Origin: Stercorarius parasiticus
Lineage: Eukaryota; Chordata; Aves; Charadriiformes; Stercorariidae
Reading direction: 5' to 3'
DNA length: 64,000 nt
Assembly (NCBI GenBank): GCA_013396915.1
Contig: VWZL01000441.1
Location: 187,560 to 251,559 of the forward strand
Every line of letters starts with the position of its first letter. Position 1 is the stretch's first letter. The position numbers were made by a program, and so were the translations under genes. Shown here in pieces: positions 1 to 14,320 of this stretch. The notes under the pieces were generated by a model. That model did no database searches and was not told where the DNA came from. It was given only the letters and a program-made list of their open reading frames with translations.

Positions 1-260
1 CCCTTTCCAACAGTCTTTGTGTCATCTGCCAACTTTACTACAAAAATTAATTGCTGAAATTATTCAAAATATCATTATTTTTTATCAAGACTTTCCTATG
101 AGACCTACTATAGACAGCCCAGCCACTGATATTTCCTTATTAACAACTAAATTTTGAGATCTGTCAGTAAGCCAGTTTTTAATGGAGGCTGTGTCAATTT
201 TATAATTTATTCCAGCTTGCAGCGAGCTGTACTTGATCTGCCACAAGGGCTCTCCTGTAA
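1..260 (-). mobile_element. Ancient CR1/L3-like LINE fragment (reverse orientation)
   Basis: Read on the minus strand, the first 45 bases correspond to the CR1/L3 reverse transcriptase stretch around the catalytic aspartates (the kafaDDTk-type motif: plus-strand tgtcatctgccaacttta is the reverse complement of an F-A-D-D-T-like coding run). Further right, the phrase agccagtttttaatgga resembles the conserved downstream part of old CR1/L3 copies. The copy is heavily mutated with no open frame, so it is much older than the CR1 copies with intact tails elsewhere in the window. It lies in GABRG1 intron 2 and continues off the left edge. Assignment is from memory of the family pattern, not an alignment. 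Confidence 0.55.
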
Positions 261-3200
261 TGTGCCACGGAGTTCAATTTGCCTTTTCCATACTGCTCTG
301 AGTAAGATTATTAGAGCTATTAAGAGCCAGTGAAGAATCTGAAAATCTGCCTCTGTTGAAATTATTTTAATTGACCCAAATGATCCAGAGAAAGAGATCC
401 AATTCAAGAAGACTGGAAGAGGCTGTTTTGTTACCTTAGTCCTTCTGCGTGGTACAGGGCAAAGTACTTCTGTGAATTAGAGGAAAGAATTCATTCTTCT
501 CATGTTCTTGAACTAGAAGTGATACGAGCCCATGAAAATGACAAATGCGGGAGGAAAATACTTTCTTGATACTCGTTTGACATCCATGTAATGACTATTC
601 ATTTACTCTCCACAAAGAGCTAATAGAGAAAGATGGTTTGAGAAGACATTTCTACAGTGAATACTTCTTATTTTACTTCAAAAATTTGCCAGCAGCCTCG
701 AAAACACTAGGAGTAGGAAGAAAGCTATTTAACGCATCTTGCATGAAGTGCAAAACAGTACAGTAAACTTACAGAAGCTTCTAAGAAAGAGGAGAAAGAG
801 ACAGCACACTTCAAATATTTACTCTGAAAGACAATATGAGCCAGGCTGAAGTAAGAAGGTGAGAGGACAGCAGATTGTGTACTCAACAAAGAGATGAGCA
901 CCAAGGGGCAGCTGCCGCCCGGGATAGTTCATCAGTTCATAATGTGGCTGAAGCACAAAGGGAACGGGTTTGCTAAACACAATCTAGAGAGATCCACTCA
1001 CACTTTCCAATTTCCTGTTTTGACACCTTTTCTTCAGTAGACTAAACTTCAGGTTTAAAGGGTTTGACTGGTATCGAGCATCACCTAAGACAAGCACATC
1101 GCTAAGGACAGGCTTGTCCAAGGAATAAATACAGTAAATAAGTGACTCTTGTGCCTGGAATTCAAGAGCAAGAATGAACTTCCTGACAAGCAACAGGACC
1201 TGGAAAGAATCCTCTCTCAGCAGGCACGGATCACTAACCTCCTAGTAAGGGATGATGCTGCATAATGCCCAGGCATATTCTGAATCCCAGTTTGAGTTCA
1301 AAATCTGTATTTTGAAAAATGTTTACTCTCAATTAGAAAAATCATAGTGATAAAAATCTACCTCAGTCATTGACAAAATATTTCAGCAATTGCACTTGCT
1401 ATCAAAAGTGCCTCTTTTTTAGCCTGTATTTATCCAGGCCCAATTTGTAGCTTTTGATATTTGAAATATCTCTGGCTGCTACATTGAAGAGCTCTCCTTA
1501 TCAGTTATTCTGTTTATAAACCCTCATCTCCTGTCAGAAATTATTAACATTATTGTAAAAGTGCAGAACATTGGACTTCTTGTTGTTTAATAGTGCTCCA
1601 TTTTCATTACTCCAATCCTCAACATTACCCAATAGGGTGTTAATGCACCTAAATTCACTAACCAGTTCCTGTAGTTTACAACAATTCCGAATTTTGGAAT
1701 GAAGGTATAAGATGTATCACTATTTTTTTATTATTACTTATCGTGCTATTTAATTTAAACTAAGACCACTTTTGGTAATTTCATCCAGGCTTATTTTCTT
1801 TGATCATGTTTTCTATAACTCCTCATTAATTGCCCAAAGAAGCATCTCTTCTCGGTGATAAAGCAGTTATTCAGCAAATAAATTAGGTGACTACCACATT
1901 CAGGAATAACAGAGGCCTTCAATTTGTAGTAGTTTTTAATGGAATAATATAATTCTCACAACCAGTTATCGAAGAGTATTACTTATATGGCTATCTGTAT
2001 TGAAAATTAGGCCTTAAGTGTCTACAGCAGGCTTCCAGCTCCATCTCTGAAGAATTTTTTCAAAGTGATTTTGATGAAAGCAGAGCTCTGTTCTCCACAC
2101 TTTTATCTTTTTATGTAAAAGAAACCCATCTTTAAGAAATAATCCTACCCCACAACTTTTATTATTTCCATCATTTTCTGTGCAGTGCACACATCCAGTA
2201 CCTTTAACATTCACTGCATATGCTCTTCTACATCTTGCTCTTGTATTTCCTTCAATTCTTGCAAAATATTTTTCATCTCAGAATACGTACCTCTCTACCT
2301 TTACCTGATGGTTTCCTGCTTATTCAGGCTTATTACTTTTCTGCCTATATCATCTTTTCATCAATGCTACACTAAGAGCACCTGTTCCACAGAATAGCCC
2401 CCTAATATCCTTATCTTTTCAGAATTAGTGCTTCTGTTAGTCTCTTGAAAGTCCACTTTTTGTTCATGTATCCTTTATATCCCTGAGTACATGACGTTTC
2501 ACGTTAGTGCACTGAGATGCAATTACTTACCATGCCCTGCTTATAGGGCAATTACAACTATACAGATTTCTCTAGGTATCCAATTTATCTATGTCCATGA
2601 GCAATCATCCTCACTATTCTTAAAAATTCTACCAATGATGACTTTCCTCAAACTGTTGTTTGAAAACACTCCTTAGAGTTGCAGATATGTGATGATTATT
2701 CCCTATTTTTAATTAAACTTTCAGATTGATCAGTTGTGTTTCACCCATATACTACACACAACACTGGACATGAGACATAGCTGGAAAAAATGTGATAGGC
2801 TAATATTAATATATCAGTGTCCCTAAGGCGTGAGAGATGGAACAGTGTACAGCCAGAATTCTTCCCTTTAAAAAGGAAAGTTGAAAAACAGTAGCTAGTT
2901 TGATGCCGGACGGAAGCCAAAAGAGTACGGTGATAAAATCAGGTAGCCAAAAGGTAACGTTACAGTGACAACAACACTGTTTTATTAACATATCAACACT
3001 CCAAGGTTGTATCTGTAATTAAGGGGATTCATACTACAGATAAGTGACTTAATTTAGTAAGTACTATTACTTCATACTGAGAAGAAGGTACTTTAATACC
3101 AGTTGCTTCATGGTCCAAACAACTCGAAGTATGTTACATAAACTGAGTTAAAGACTAGTAAGATTAACAAACACAGCAAAGGAAGCAGTTAAGAAATCAC

Positions 3201-5580
3201 TGCAACTTGTGGATATTTGAATGAGACAAACATAAAATGACAGAGTGTGGTTTTCTCCTATTAAATTTCAGTATTGCCTCTGATGTTTCAATTTTCATTT
3301 GGCTCTCCTTTACCATCTCCCTCAAGTAACTGCATATTTAGAAATGAACCCCCTTATCTCACTCGGAGATGCTGAAATTCTGTGTCAACATCAGGAAGAA
3401 AACAAAATTCTGGTCTGGTATTCAAACCCAAAATGTCCAGGTTCAAAACAAAAAATGTTGCTATTGTAACTGAGCTTTGTAATTTAATAACAAAAATGTT
3501 CAGTGGGATATTATTGCTTTGAAAGATAATTGAAATTCCAGTTCAATAACCTTGTTGTACAAGTACTGACATATACTCTGAAGATGTGGAATCTAACACC
3601 AGATTTTATCCACATAATTGAAGCAGACTAAGATGAATGCACTGTAGCCTGATTCTGTTTTTCTATCTATTAAGTATCTGCTGCAGTTCCCAAGTCGCTG
3701 GATAGAATGCGACACCTTCACCCGAAGTTGGAAATTTCATCTTATGTTGTCCAAAATTTCTGCCTTGTGGCAGAAGTCTCCAACTTCCCCTCCATCCAGA
3801 GGAGAGTCAGTCTTAACATTTGCTCTCCTGGCAACAAAGTGAATACTCCCAAATGCCTCCTGTTCTCATCACTCTGGCTGATTACTCATGAATCTTACAT
3901 CTTAATATATTGTATGGAGGAGGTCCCAGATAGCAAAGGTCAGATTGGTACAGAAGTATTGCATCAAGAGAGCGAAGAAGAAAAAGAAAGAGAGCATTTA
4001 TGTGAGAGAAGCTAGAGCCAAGCGTCTTCTTTCAGGAACGAATATTTGGAATCCAAAAAGCTGTACGTTGAGTTACTCACAAAAATGCACATTTCTTGCC
4101 CTATTAATACTCAGTATATAACCAGAAAACTGAAGGTAAGGATTACACCAAAATTCTTCCATGCCCATCTAAGTCCATTTGACATGTCAGAATAAACTCC
4201 TCTTCCTCTATTTTCTCTCCATTTCTTTGTAAGTTTTATGGGGAGGGGAGAGAAACAGAATTCTTTCTTCTTTCATTCCTACCTACGAGCTAAACATTAG
4301 AAGAAATCCTGGTGGAGACAGTTTATTCCCTCATAATCCCTTCGCTGCCTGTTGCATCAAGCAGTCAGAGAAAAAAACAGTAACGCTATACATCTGTCAC
4401 ACGTTCAGAATTTAAGGAAAAATACGCTGGAAGACCTTTCTTGTTGTCTAAATGTTTGCAGTAATTCAATTAAATGAATGTGAAGGCAAAGACTTACAAC
4501 AAACTTCATGAGATTCCCATGTGATTATATTATGACAGTGAGAGAAAAATTGCCATTCAACATCTTCAGGATAACAGTCAACAATAAAACAGAACTAAGA
4601 AATTTGGGGAAGAAAACAATTTGTCAGAAGCTTCAAAAGAAAATACTTAGTTTGAGATTGCATCTTTCTGTTCTCCTACATAAATAAAACAAGCCTAGAT
4701 TGTTGTATTGTTTATCATATAAGCAGCTTACAGACTTACATGGCATTCCTTTGATAGGGAATGCCAAGTATTTAACAAATAATTATGTCCTCCACCTCTC
4801 CCTTCACAGTTCAGGGAACAAACTCGGAGAAAATAAATTATTTTTCTTAGTTTGATCCAGCATGCATGTAGTAGACAAGAGCTGGCAAGGTTTCATGTAT
4901 TCCATGTTTTCAACACAAGGTTCTTCCAAATATTTACATTTAATAGTTATATGCAAATTGATGCTTTGACTATTGAAAGACAAAATTGCCTTCCTACTGG
5001 CTGCAAAGTTTGGTCTATAGTAATGCACTCTTTCCTCCTATATTCCTTTAGAAAGGATATAGTCCCAAGTTATACTTTTAGATTCTTATGAAGTTTTTCA
5101 AAATCTGCGCTAGGGGAAGAAGAGAACTGAGTCGAGTTAAATTTGCTCAAAATACACACCTACAATGCATTTTCTGAAGTAAGAGTAAAAACACCTAGGA
5201 ATAATTCTTTAATAAACTCCTACAGACCCAAGATCAAATTTTTAAATAACCATGGCTAGTTTATATCTGTCAGAAGATCACAGTTAAACAAAGCAAACTA
5301 TAATTGCCTTTTAATGATTTATTATAGATTGCCCACTGTCTCCAAAAAGCAATACTCTACAGAAGAAAAAGACATCGTAAATAGAACATAAAAAAATCTA
5401 CTCTTGCATAGAACATTATTTTGACCAGTTCCAGAAAACCATTGCATTTTATTGCTGTTATATTTAGCTTGCTATATTAAGTTTCAAAAATAGCATTAAG
5501 AGGATTTTTGCGACCTTTGAAAAAATGCAAGCTACCTCTGGTTCACATCTTCTATTTACTGAATTATTTCATAGGCTTAC
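261..5580 (-). other. GABRG1: GABRG1 intron 2 (part), no coding sequence seen
   Basis: AT-rich sequence left of the GABRG1 exon, that is, downstream of it in the direction of transcription. It begins at the exon's GTAAGC donor (plus-strand gcttac at 5575-5580) and runs off the window. I found no exon-like segment with receptor homology, so the next GABRG1 exon is beyond position 1. Open frames here (for example 3707-4015 plus) have no recognisable content. A stretch near 1400-1520 has the feel of an old dispersed repeat but I cannot assign it. Confidence 0.6.
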
Positions 5581-5727
5581 CCCCAATATCTGGACGAAGC
5601 TTATTGTCGTATCCTTGAAGTAAGGAGTCCAGTATGTGAGTTACATCCCCACCGTGAATCTTTGGTGCAAGGACCCATGTTTTATTCACTGTTAGATCTT
5701 CATCATCCTCATCATCTGCTTTATCCG
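5581..5727 (-). CDS. GABRG1: GABRG1 exon 2, GABA-A receptor gamma-1 subunit (partial gene)
   Basis: Codes for the start of the mature gamma-1 subunit of the GABA-A receptor, a GABA-gated chloride channel of the postsynaptic and extrasynaptic membrane. The translation runs from an acidic stretch ([19 protein letters not shown]) to [10 protein letters not shown], the conserved gamma-family N-terminal helix and following segment. NKT is an N-glycosylation sequon. The acidic run distinguishes gamma-1 from gamma-2 and gamma-3, whose equivalent regions I recall as different. The donor is GGGG|GTAAGC and the acceptor is preceded by a T-rich tract and ends CATAGAG. Starting the exon after AGAG gives 147 nt with one base carried out at the 3' end; starting after CATAG would add two bases without changing the frame. 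Signal-peptide exon 1 lies upstream (higher coordinates) and was not found; exon 3 lies outside the window. Subunit identity is certain to the gamma class and very likely gamma-1. Confidence 0.93.
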
Positions 5728-7224
5728 CTCTATGGTGAGTGAATAAAAAAAGCAAGGTTAGGGAAAAAACCTAACAAAGGGAAACTAAATACACAAGAGG
5801 TAAAGAAGAAACTGCTAAAATATTGAACACTATTTAGAGTATTTTATAAAAATCTGAATGCATTCTGGTGCCAACAGAAAGAGGCAGGCCCTGATTTAAA
5901 ACATCAACACTTTGGTTTATGGCAGTAGAGAGTGTAAGCTAATAAACATGTCAAGAGAGGCACTAACACATCATCCATACAAAACTCAAGCCATGAGTCA
6001 AACCCATAAAAGAAGCAGTAGGCATCCTCTGACTGTCAGCCTTTTCCTGTTTTAAGACCCAAAATGTAGTTTTCCCTGCATGTATTTCATTTTCAAATCA
6101 TGCTACTAATATTTCTAAGAGATGCTTAATCATGGTTGTAGACACATCTTGGTGTCAAGAACATTAACAAAATCTCCTTCCTAGTAGCCTCCATTCTAGC
6201 TATGATATAAAAAAATAAGACTTGTATGCTTATTCAAGTCCATTCAAATTTAAGAAAGCAAACAAACTTTACATTCCTGTGCCATGACTAATCATTCACA
6301 GAAGCTGCAGTCATATGTCAATTATGTATCTCCATGTATACTTCACATAGTTAATATGTTGTACCATCCCTTTCATTTAAGATGATCATTCGTTAGCTAC
6401 CTGTTTTACCAAGATGAAACAAATGTACAAGAAAAGCACTTACACATTCATTTACTGCCTTTTAGTTAGATAAGCAGCAATATATAGTTAATCACTAAGT
6501 CATTAGAAAAAAATCACAATACTTTGGTTGCATCTGCAGATTCAGTCAGATACCACTGAAAGGTCAAAGAATGCCTGGAAGTAGTTTTCTTTCCATTTGA
6601 ATCAAATGAGTGTGGACTTAAGTATTCCTCCAGTGCTAAAGTTTGCAATCTATATTACTCATCCAGCTTATTTCAGGGAACTGCTATGGGCTTCAAGTCA
6701 AGCAAAGTACATCAGACTGATAGCAGTAACTCTGACAGTCACACAACGTATCTTCACAAATGGACACTGGCTAGCCATTATTACAGAACGTATGCAATCC
6801 ATATAAATCAGTTCCAATGTTAACATAAGCACAGATATTCCAGTAAAAGAAAGGAATTAAATTACTGTCCTTGTACCAATTTGTATTGCACACCAAAACT
6901 AAATGTTACTGCTATATTATTAGAAAGGGATTTAAGGGCTTCTAAATTACAGAGACATACGCTCCCCTCAAAACTAAAGGTGAATTTTTTCAGTAAATTG
7001 CCTACAGCAATGAAGACCACCAGCATGGTCCACTGGTGACAGCTGAATGAAGACAACAGTACGTCTTCAGAGGGAAAGGACAGAAAAAGTCAGGAAAGGA
7101 CAGAGATGAAGTAGGCATGTTGGGGTTTTATTGCACTCCTTTGTGGGAATGCACCAAAACAGTCTGTATTTGCAAGATCTTGCATTATGGCTCGGATAAC
7201 ACCAGCAAGTCTCACTGAAAATCA

Positions 7225-7414
7225 AGACGTTATCAAACACTGGAACAGGCTGCCCAGGGAACTGGCTGAATCACTATCCCAGGAGGTATTTAAAAGATGT
7301 GTAGACATGGTGCTGAGGGACATGACTTAATGGTGGACTTGTCAGTGTGAGGTTAATGGTTGGACTAGATGATCTTAAAGGTCCCTTCCAACCTAGACGA
7401 TTCTATGATTCTAA
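7225..7414 (+). mobile_element. CR1 LINE, 3' end fragment
   Basis: A 5'-truncated CR1 copy. It has the diagnostic sequence ggaacaggctgcccaggga, then gaggtatttaaaagatg, the run ending ggtcccttccaacctaga, and the short 3' tail attctatgattct. CR1 copies usually arise by truncated target-primed reverse transcription and end in an octamer-like repeat rather than poly(A), as here. Antisense to GABRG1. Confidence 0.92.
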
Positions 7415-8388
7415 TGGCTGTGGAAACTGCTTGGTGGTTTCAGCACACCTGCTTAATTTGGGAAGTGCAACAGGGAACTTGCTACAGCTCCGTAGGTTCA
7501 CAGAGGATGAACAAAAGGCACTGCTCAGATATCAGGACTTTCATACCTAGCTTGCTGCAAACAAGTCACAAGAGTCTATTATAGCTGAAAGTAATACTCA
7601 TTCTAAGTACAAGGTTCACTGACAGCTTCCCTTGTCAGTCTGAAAAGCGCTTTCATTCTTTTAAACTGAAATGCACAGTAAAATACTTAATCTTTACTGC
7701 ACTACATAGACATTATAGAAATGTCAGATATTAAATATTTAACATTTCCCATTAGCAGGATCCCACTAATGGGAGCACTAAAAGAAGTAGGAAGCTAAGT
7801 TTTGTAAATGTACACTCTTTTTCCCTCAAAGGTACCTATTGCCATCTCTTTCATGTTTCGTTACTGCACAGCTTTTTTTTTTTGATATATTTTTGGTCTG
7901 CTTGCACTTTATGTCATCTAATTAGATAAATTAGCTTACGGTTGCTAATAGTGCAGAGGCAATCCCAGCCTTTCCCCAGGGGCATTAAGATGATGAGTAA
8001 AACTTAATTTATAAGCGACTCTCTAAGGAAGGAGACATGCCCACTACAAAACTGACCTTTTCTTCTTCCTCTTTTTGTCCTCCATCCCACAAACAGCAGA
8101 AAGTACAGCAAAACCACCAGAGCACTGTACAGACCCAGGGCACCTGGCTCTTAGGATCAACCCAATTATTTGCAGAGAATTTGAAGTGGCGATGACACAA
8201 TCTTGTCCCATTTTAATGTTCTTTACACATTGTTATTAAAAACAGCATAGATTTAGCGAAAATGAAAAGTATAAGAGGTCATGCCAAGGGCCTACACCCA
8301 CCTAAACCCAAAAGGAGTTACAACCATGATACCTCCACTCATAGTCTCTTGTATATGTTGACATTTTGAAGAGTTCCTAATTTCGTTT

Positions 8389-8555
8389 ATAGATTCATAG
8401 GACAAGTCAGGTGGGAAGGGACTGTGGGAGATCTCTAGTCCAGCCTCCAGTTCAGAGCAGGGCCAGCTTTGACCAGACTGCTCAGGGCTTGATCAGATCA
8501 GGTCTTGCAAACCTCCAAGGATGGAAACTGCACAACTCTGAGCAACCTGCTCTCC
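8389..8555 (-). mobile_element. CR1 LINE, 3' end fragment (reverse)
   Basis: Reverse-oriented CR1 tail: agattcatag opens the element's 3' terminus, followed by gtgggaagggact, tctagtccagcctcc and a region ending gagcaacctgctctcc. It is more diverged than the 7.2 kb copy and lies on the same strand as GABRG1. No coding capacity. Confidence 0.8.
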
Positions 8556-11081
8556 ACTTCTTTCTTTTCCACTATATATTATGTTTAAATAAACTTGGAA
8601 TTAATAAGAAAAAAATAAAAATGCAAATACATTTCAGATTTTTACTTTCTTGGTTGCTTGATTGGAGGACCTCTGGTCCTCCAATTTTTAAACTCTGAAC
8701 TACAAATAGGTATACAGATGAGGATACCGATAGCTTACAGAAAACTATTAATAATGCAATACCAGGGGGAGAGGGAAAAATTCCATCCCAACATCCGACA
8801 GCTTTTCCAGTCACTACTAAGTAAATCTGTTTAAGGAGGCACTTTTATTAGAAACAACATTTCGTTACTCAGTATCTGATCTGACAAAAGTCCTGACTTA
8901 AAATGTTCATTTCCTACTATTTACATGGAACTACCCTGTTCTACCTAGAAAATATTATACATGAAAAAAGTGCCAGCTGCTAGAAAAGAAATATACTAGA
9001 CATCCATATTCGTACACTAGGTTAACAAGAGCTTGTGGCTCACTAATCCATTAGCTAAGCCGGCAAAAGAACCAACGAAAATCAGGAATTAATACAACCA
9101 AATGTGAAGGAACTGGACTATCATCGTTCCACACAGTGAAAGGAGCTATTCTCACTCTATCTGTTCCTATCTCACTGGCCTTTTCAGAGATGATTGACTG
9201 TGATTAACCCATCTCGCTACCAGAATACCAACTTCTTAGCTCTTCTTTGGAATGTGCCCAAGACCACTGAGCGTGTAATAAGGACTGTAACATCTCTGCC
9301 GTGATGGTGGCACCCAGTTCTACACTTTCGATTCCTGAGCCGTAGCCACTGACATGCAGACACAGGACTCAGACAGACAGGAATGATGCTGGCTGGAAAA
9401 AGCAAGTGACCAGAATTTATAGAAAGTCTTCTGTATGCCCTCCAGTGAAGCAGAGAGCACATCATCTGGCAGCTTGAATTCTCAATCCAGAGGTTTCCGG
9501 ACAAGTTGCATAAAGCAGCTAGCTCCCCCAAAAGAGCACCTAAACACACAAAGGCAAAGGACAGACACCGTGTACATATTCATTTCTAGTAATCTGAATT
9601 ACTGATCTTTGTCACGCTAAATATATTTAACCCACTCTGTTTCAAAGGTAGGAATCCCTCCAGAATTACAGTCAGCAGGACCAGTTGAGATGGTGTTACC
9701 AAGATCTAACTGAGATTGCTAGACCGTGTTCTTTAAAAGAAACATCACTTTGGAAAATAAGATGGCTCAAAACTGTTGACCTTTTACCTGAGTTTCTGTG
9801 TCTCACATTGCAGAGTCTGTTTTTTTCCCCAGGGTTTGGAATGGAGTAGAAAGAAAGGTATAAAACAGAAAACTTCATTCCAAACCAGAAAATAAAATGT
9901 TAAATTCAGGTGTGCCGTTCAAATATTTAGCAACAGTTAACTTGGGTTGAGCACCTTTTTACGTCTTTGCAGTTAAAATAAATCTACCAAGCCCATGAAG
10001 ATTAATGTCAATTAACTCCATCCTAACTTTAACAGCAGCACTTTCCCCTCTCTCTCACAACCTCAGGAAGAAAGGCAAACTTAATTAAAGAGGAATTCTT
10101 TTCCTTTCCAAGTTCATCTAAAGGTTATTTCACTATACACAGAACATAATACTTGATCCTTTCTCCATTTACTGTACAATATATTTTTTTCAACAAAGTT
10201 CACTCAGTAGGTGTTTTTCAGAATGTCTGTAGAGACAATGATTTAGAACAAAATTGTAACATAAGACATTAAAACATTTCTGTTCCATGGCACAACACTA
10301 TTTTACATCTATAACTGCGGGTGTTAATCCCAATTTTAATCATTTCTATAAATAAGAAAGAGACCTAACTTCTTAACACGCTTCTCTTTATACTTCAACT
10401 AGCCTCATAAACTCAACAGTAAACTGCATGTATACAGTTAAAAGTAATTAGACAAAAAGTGCCCTAATTATGCTCTCTGTCCTTCAACTAATTGGAGACA
10501 TTACCATGACTAATAAATCCCTGAGCACAAGTGACTAACGACTAAATAAGTCTTTTCAACATCAGGCAACATGCTCATCTTCAGACATTAATATCATAGG
10601 TCTTTGTTCTCCTTTAAATATGAGAAAAAACAATCAGTTGAGCTTTAAGTTGCAATTAACATTTGTCAGGTTATGTAATGAACTGGAAAAAAATGGTTAT
10701 AGTGAAAGTGCTCCTCCTGCTATTTGCATCATGCGTATCGAAGTATTACACGTAGAACTATACATATAGCATAGGTGCGAGTACTTAAACACAGCTAGGG
10801 ATTAATTTTGTTGTCCATACCCAGGCTCCTGTTCTCACTCAAGACACCCAAGGGTACTCAGTCCTCCAAGCAGGGTCGATTTATAGGGAACCCACAGACT
10901 TCTGGAGAAGCTGTAGAGGCTGGTCTGGGAAACTTAGTTATCTTCATCAACATTTCACGCCCGTGCACAAGCAAGTCAATCAAGCCCACAATGACCCTGA
11001 GGTTTAAACAACACTGCACAGTAGTTCTGTCTAATTGAAGATACAGTGTTCCTTCCAAACAATGAATACTCTGATGATCAT

Positions 11082-11100
11082 TTAATAAATAAATAAATAA
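11082..11100. repeat. (TAAA)n microsatellite
   Basis: Four and a half perfect TAAA units in probable GABRG1 intron 1. Confidence 0.9.
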
Positions 11101-14100
11101 GAAGGAAAGTCAGTGTTTCACATAATTTCTATACTGAACGAGCTGAAAGGAACATAACATTTTCATTTTTGCCTTACACACGCCAATGAAAACCATGAGA
11201 CTAGTTGCGTTAGTTCATTTAGCTGAGGATCTTCTCCAACAGCAGCCAAATGCAGTTGCATCAGGAGTTTTACCAATACAGGGGTAGGGCACAGTGACAC
11301 TTCTCTAAATCACAAAACATGCCTTGCGATAACTGTTATTCACTGGTCGTGCTTCCCAGCATACTACATTTATGTCCTTTGTCTAGGTATAGCACGATTT
11401 AACTTTTGTTTTCCAGCACTTAAAAAAAAAATTACTGTTTTTCTCAATTTTCAGACAAAATGGTAATGTTTTCAAAATAGTAAACATGGGAGAATACTTT
11501 GTTAGCAACAGTCCAATTTCAGAGGTTTGTCAAAATACTGCATTTAACCAGAAAATGCTTCAAAAGAAGTCAGTCAAGACGGACAAGGTTTCCAGGGAGG
11601 GTTCCAACCTGTCAGACATCTAACCAGACCCTACTTTACTCCAGAACACCAAACGTGATATGCTTGTATGTGGTAAGGAAGTATATTTCATGGCCCTATC
11701 AACAAGAGTACAGAGGTTGTCTGACCTAGCCAAATCCCACACATGAAAAAAGACCTAGAGCATTGCCGAAAAACAAAACATCGTCACTGAGACCCCCACA
11801 TCCAGAGTCATACATTTCTACAGATGCTGGTGATGACTCTAATTCAGAAGCCAAAAAAGTACTTGGGCATGTGGCACATGCACGACCAGGTACAGAAGAA
11901 AAGCTGAACTCCAGAAGGATGATAAGTTTAACCAGTGCCTGAGACAGAAGACACTTCCTCAAAGAGACAGAAAAATGCAACTTCAACATGGTAGGAATCA
12001 GCAATTACTCTTATCTCAGCAATTTAAAATACATATTTACATATTACCTTGGATCTCCCTGAGATAAAACAAGGGCCTCAGACAGACTTGTAGTATCCTT
12101 CAGAAGCTGAAAAAGGACTGGAACTCCTGCACATACACAAATATTACTTCTTTTCAGTAGCAGCAATAGCAGCAGGACCACATAGTCATGACTGCTAGAA
12201 TAGGACACAATTACATTTTTCTTCAGAAGATTTTCTTGAAAGCTTTCTTCCACTGCTAGCTGTCAGTGCTGGACAGTTTAAACATCTCTCAAGATTTATC
12301 TTCCAAACTTCATGGCTGACTTCATACTCATTGGTTCTACTACATTTCTGCAGAAATGAACTCTTTTTTTGCATTTCATCATCAGCTTCTTCACTAATAT
12401 GCTCTATTCATCACAGAATATTTCTAGGAAAATAAGCATAACTGCAAGCAAAGAAATGCAGCTACTGAAAATACGTCTCTAGAAAGCATTACTTGCTCTT
12501 CTTAATCCTGTGGGATTTAGAGTAACTGATGTTGTATTCCTTCATCTTCATCCTTCCTAAACAGGTTTAGACACTCTCTTGACAAAAATATCTTTTGTCT
12601 TCCCCCCATCCATTCCATCTCAGATGCTTTCATCAATCTATTTCCCCCTCCTTCTGCCTTGACAGAGTCCAGCATATTCTTTTGTGTATCAAAATGTATT
12701 TCTCTCTCCCACTGAAGTATGTTTTACTTATTCCCTACATCTTTTTTCCAGTATACCTACCACATACGTCAGGTCAATGCTTCTTCTAGATGCACATACT
12801 GTCTTGTGCTCTTCACCATCTCTAATGTCGTATTTGTCTGGCTATTTATAATTTCCTGCCCTGATTCCTCTTTCCCCTCTCCTTCCTGAGTTTTTACTGA
12901 AGGGATGAATCTGGACATCAAGTCAGCTGTAAAATTATCAGGGAAAAGTGTGGAAAAATATTAGAAATTCTAATACAGAAAGAAACATTAGATTTTTAGG
13001 ACAAACTACATAAAGTAGTTCGTTTAGTATTAAATAAGTAAAGCTTTGTTAAAAAATAAAAAAAGAACAATCATAGCACTAGCAGAATAAAAGCAGGTAC
13101 CTCTGCTGTTCACTCCCTGTAACGAAAAATGTTGCCTACACATTTGAGTGTTTAGACTATCAAACTTGTGCTCTCTTAATACGTATCCCAAGCATCAGGT
13201 GATCAAGCTCTTTTGAGCCATTACAGCTTTGAAGTACATCTCTGAAAGATATGAAACCTTTTCTCCCACACACAGTAACTTCAGTACAATTAATTTCAGT
13301 CCCAGCAAGACCTTCACTTAAAAGGATTATCACATTTCTTATAAAATGATCTTCAGCATCTCTGTGATACTCATATAACAAAAACTTTACTGAACAATAT
13401 GACCACAGTTCACTCTGAACACTTAATAAAGGCACAACCTGACTGCAAAGAACATGTATAGAAATCTGAATTTTTAACATTAAGAACAACAGGTATTATT
13501 AAAGATTTGTTCCAGAAGAACAATTTTGTTCTGAGATCCACACAAATTGCTCTCCTGCAAGTCAACTTTCAGATAATGCTACATATTATTTGAAATTGCA
13601 CTGGTCAAATTTGTTATTAATTCAAATGGTTTTTGAAGATCTCACAAAAATAATCATCTGGACTCACAGCATCACAGATATTCTTTATCCGTAAGTCCTC
13701 ACATAAAATACAGAGTTAATCTTCTCTCCTTGAAAGTTCATCCAAATGTTGGTATGCTCAGACCAGTATAACTACCGCCTCTACTCTTATCAAGTTGCAG
13801 TCCAGAAATCAATTGAAATTTTTCCTCACATCTATCTAGCCCAGTATAGGTAACTCTCTGTGCCAGTTCAGAGCTGCTGGATTCTCAAACATATTCAGCT
13901 TGATTAGTATAGTGATCTCTTCTCAAATAGAAGATTTGACTGTCTTAGTAAAAACAGCTCTTTACCTCCATATCTGGTCAAAATAAAATTCCTCAGTTTT
14001 GTAGACCTGATGGAGACAACTACCTGTTTCTGCACCCCTCTCTTTTATGCTGTACACTAGAGAGCAAGAACCTTGCACTAGTAAGATAGCAAACTATGGC

Positions 14101-14159
14101 GGGGTGAGGGGGAAGGAAAAAAAAACCCCAAGCTGATTCCTGCTGTTTTCCGCAGAATT

Positions 14160-14320
14160 ATGCAATTTAGAAGGGGTCTTTGGAAGTCACCTTCTGCTCA
14201 AAGGAGAGATAGTGAATTCAGACCAGGATGCTTAGACCTTAGTCCAGTCAGGTCTTGGAAAACACCATGGACAGCGACCCCACAACCTCACTGGACAACT
14301 TGTTCCACTGTTTAATTACC
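14160..14320 (-). mobile_element. CR1 LINE, 3' region fragment (reverse), older copy
   Basis: Diverged CR1 tail sequence (caatttagaaggggtctttgg, then ggtcttggaaaacaccatgg and caacttgttccactg) in reverse orientation. It directly abuts a second CR1 terminus at 14321, so two independent insertions sit side by side, or one landed at the edge of the other. Confidence 0.7.

Noticed and set aside
12044..12253. Minus-strand leucine-rich frame ending near a GTAATA site
   Set aside because: The leucine run comes from a simple CAG-like repeat, the donor is weak, and there is no match to the receptor signal peptide.
13160..13489. 109-codon minus-strand frame in GABRG1 intron 1
   Set aside because: Protein-like composition but no motif, no paired splice sites and no expected gene.
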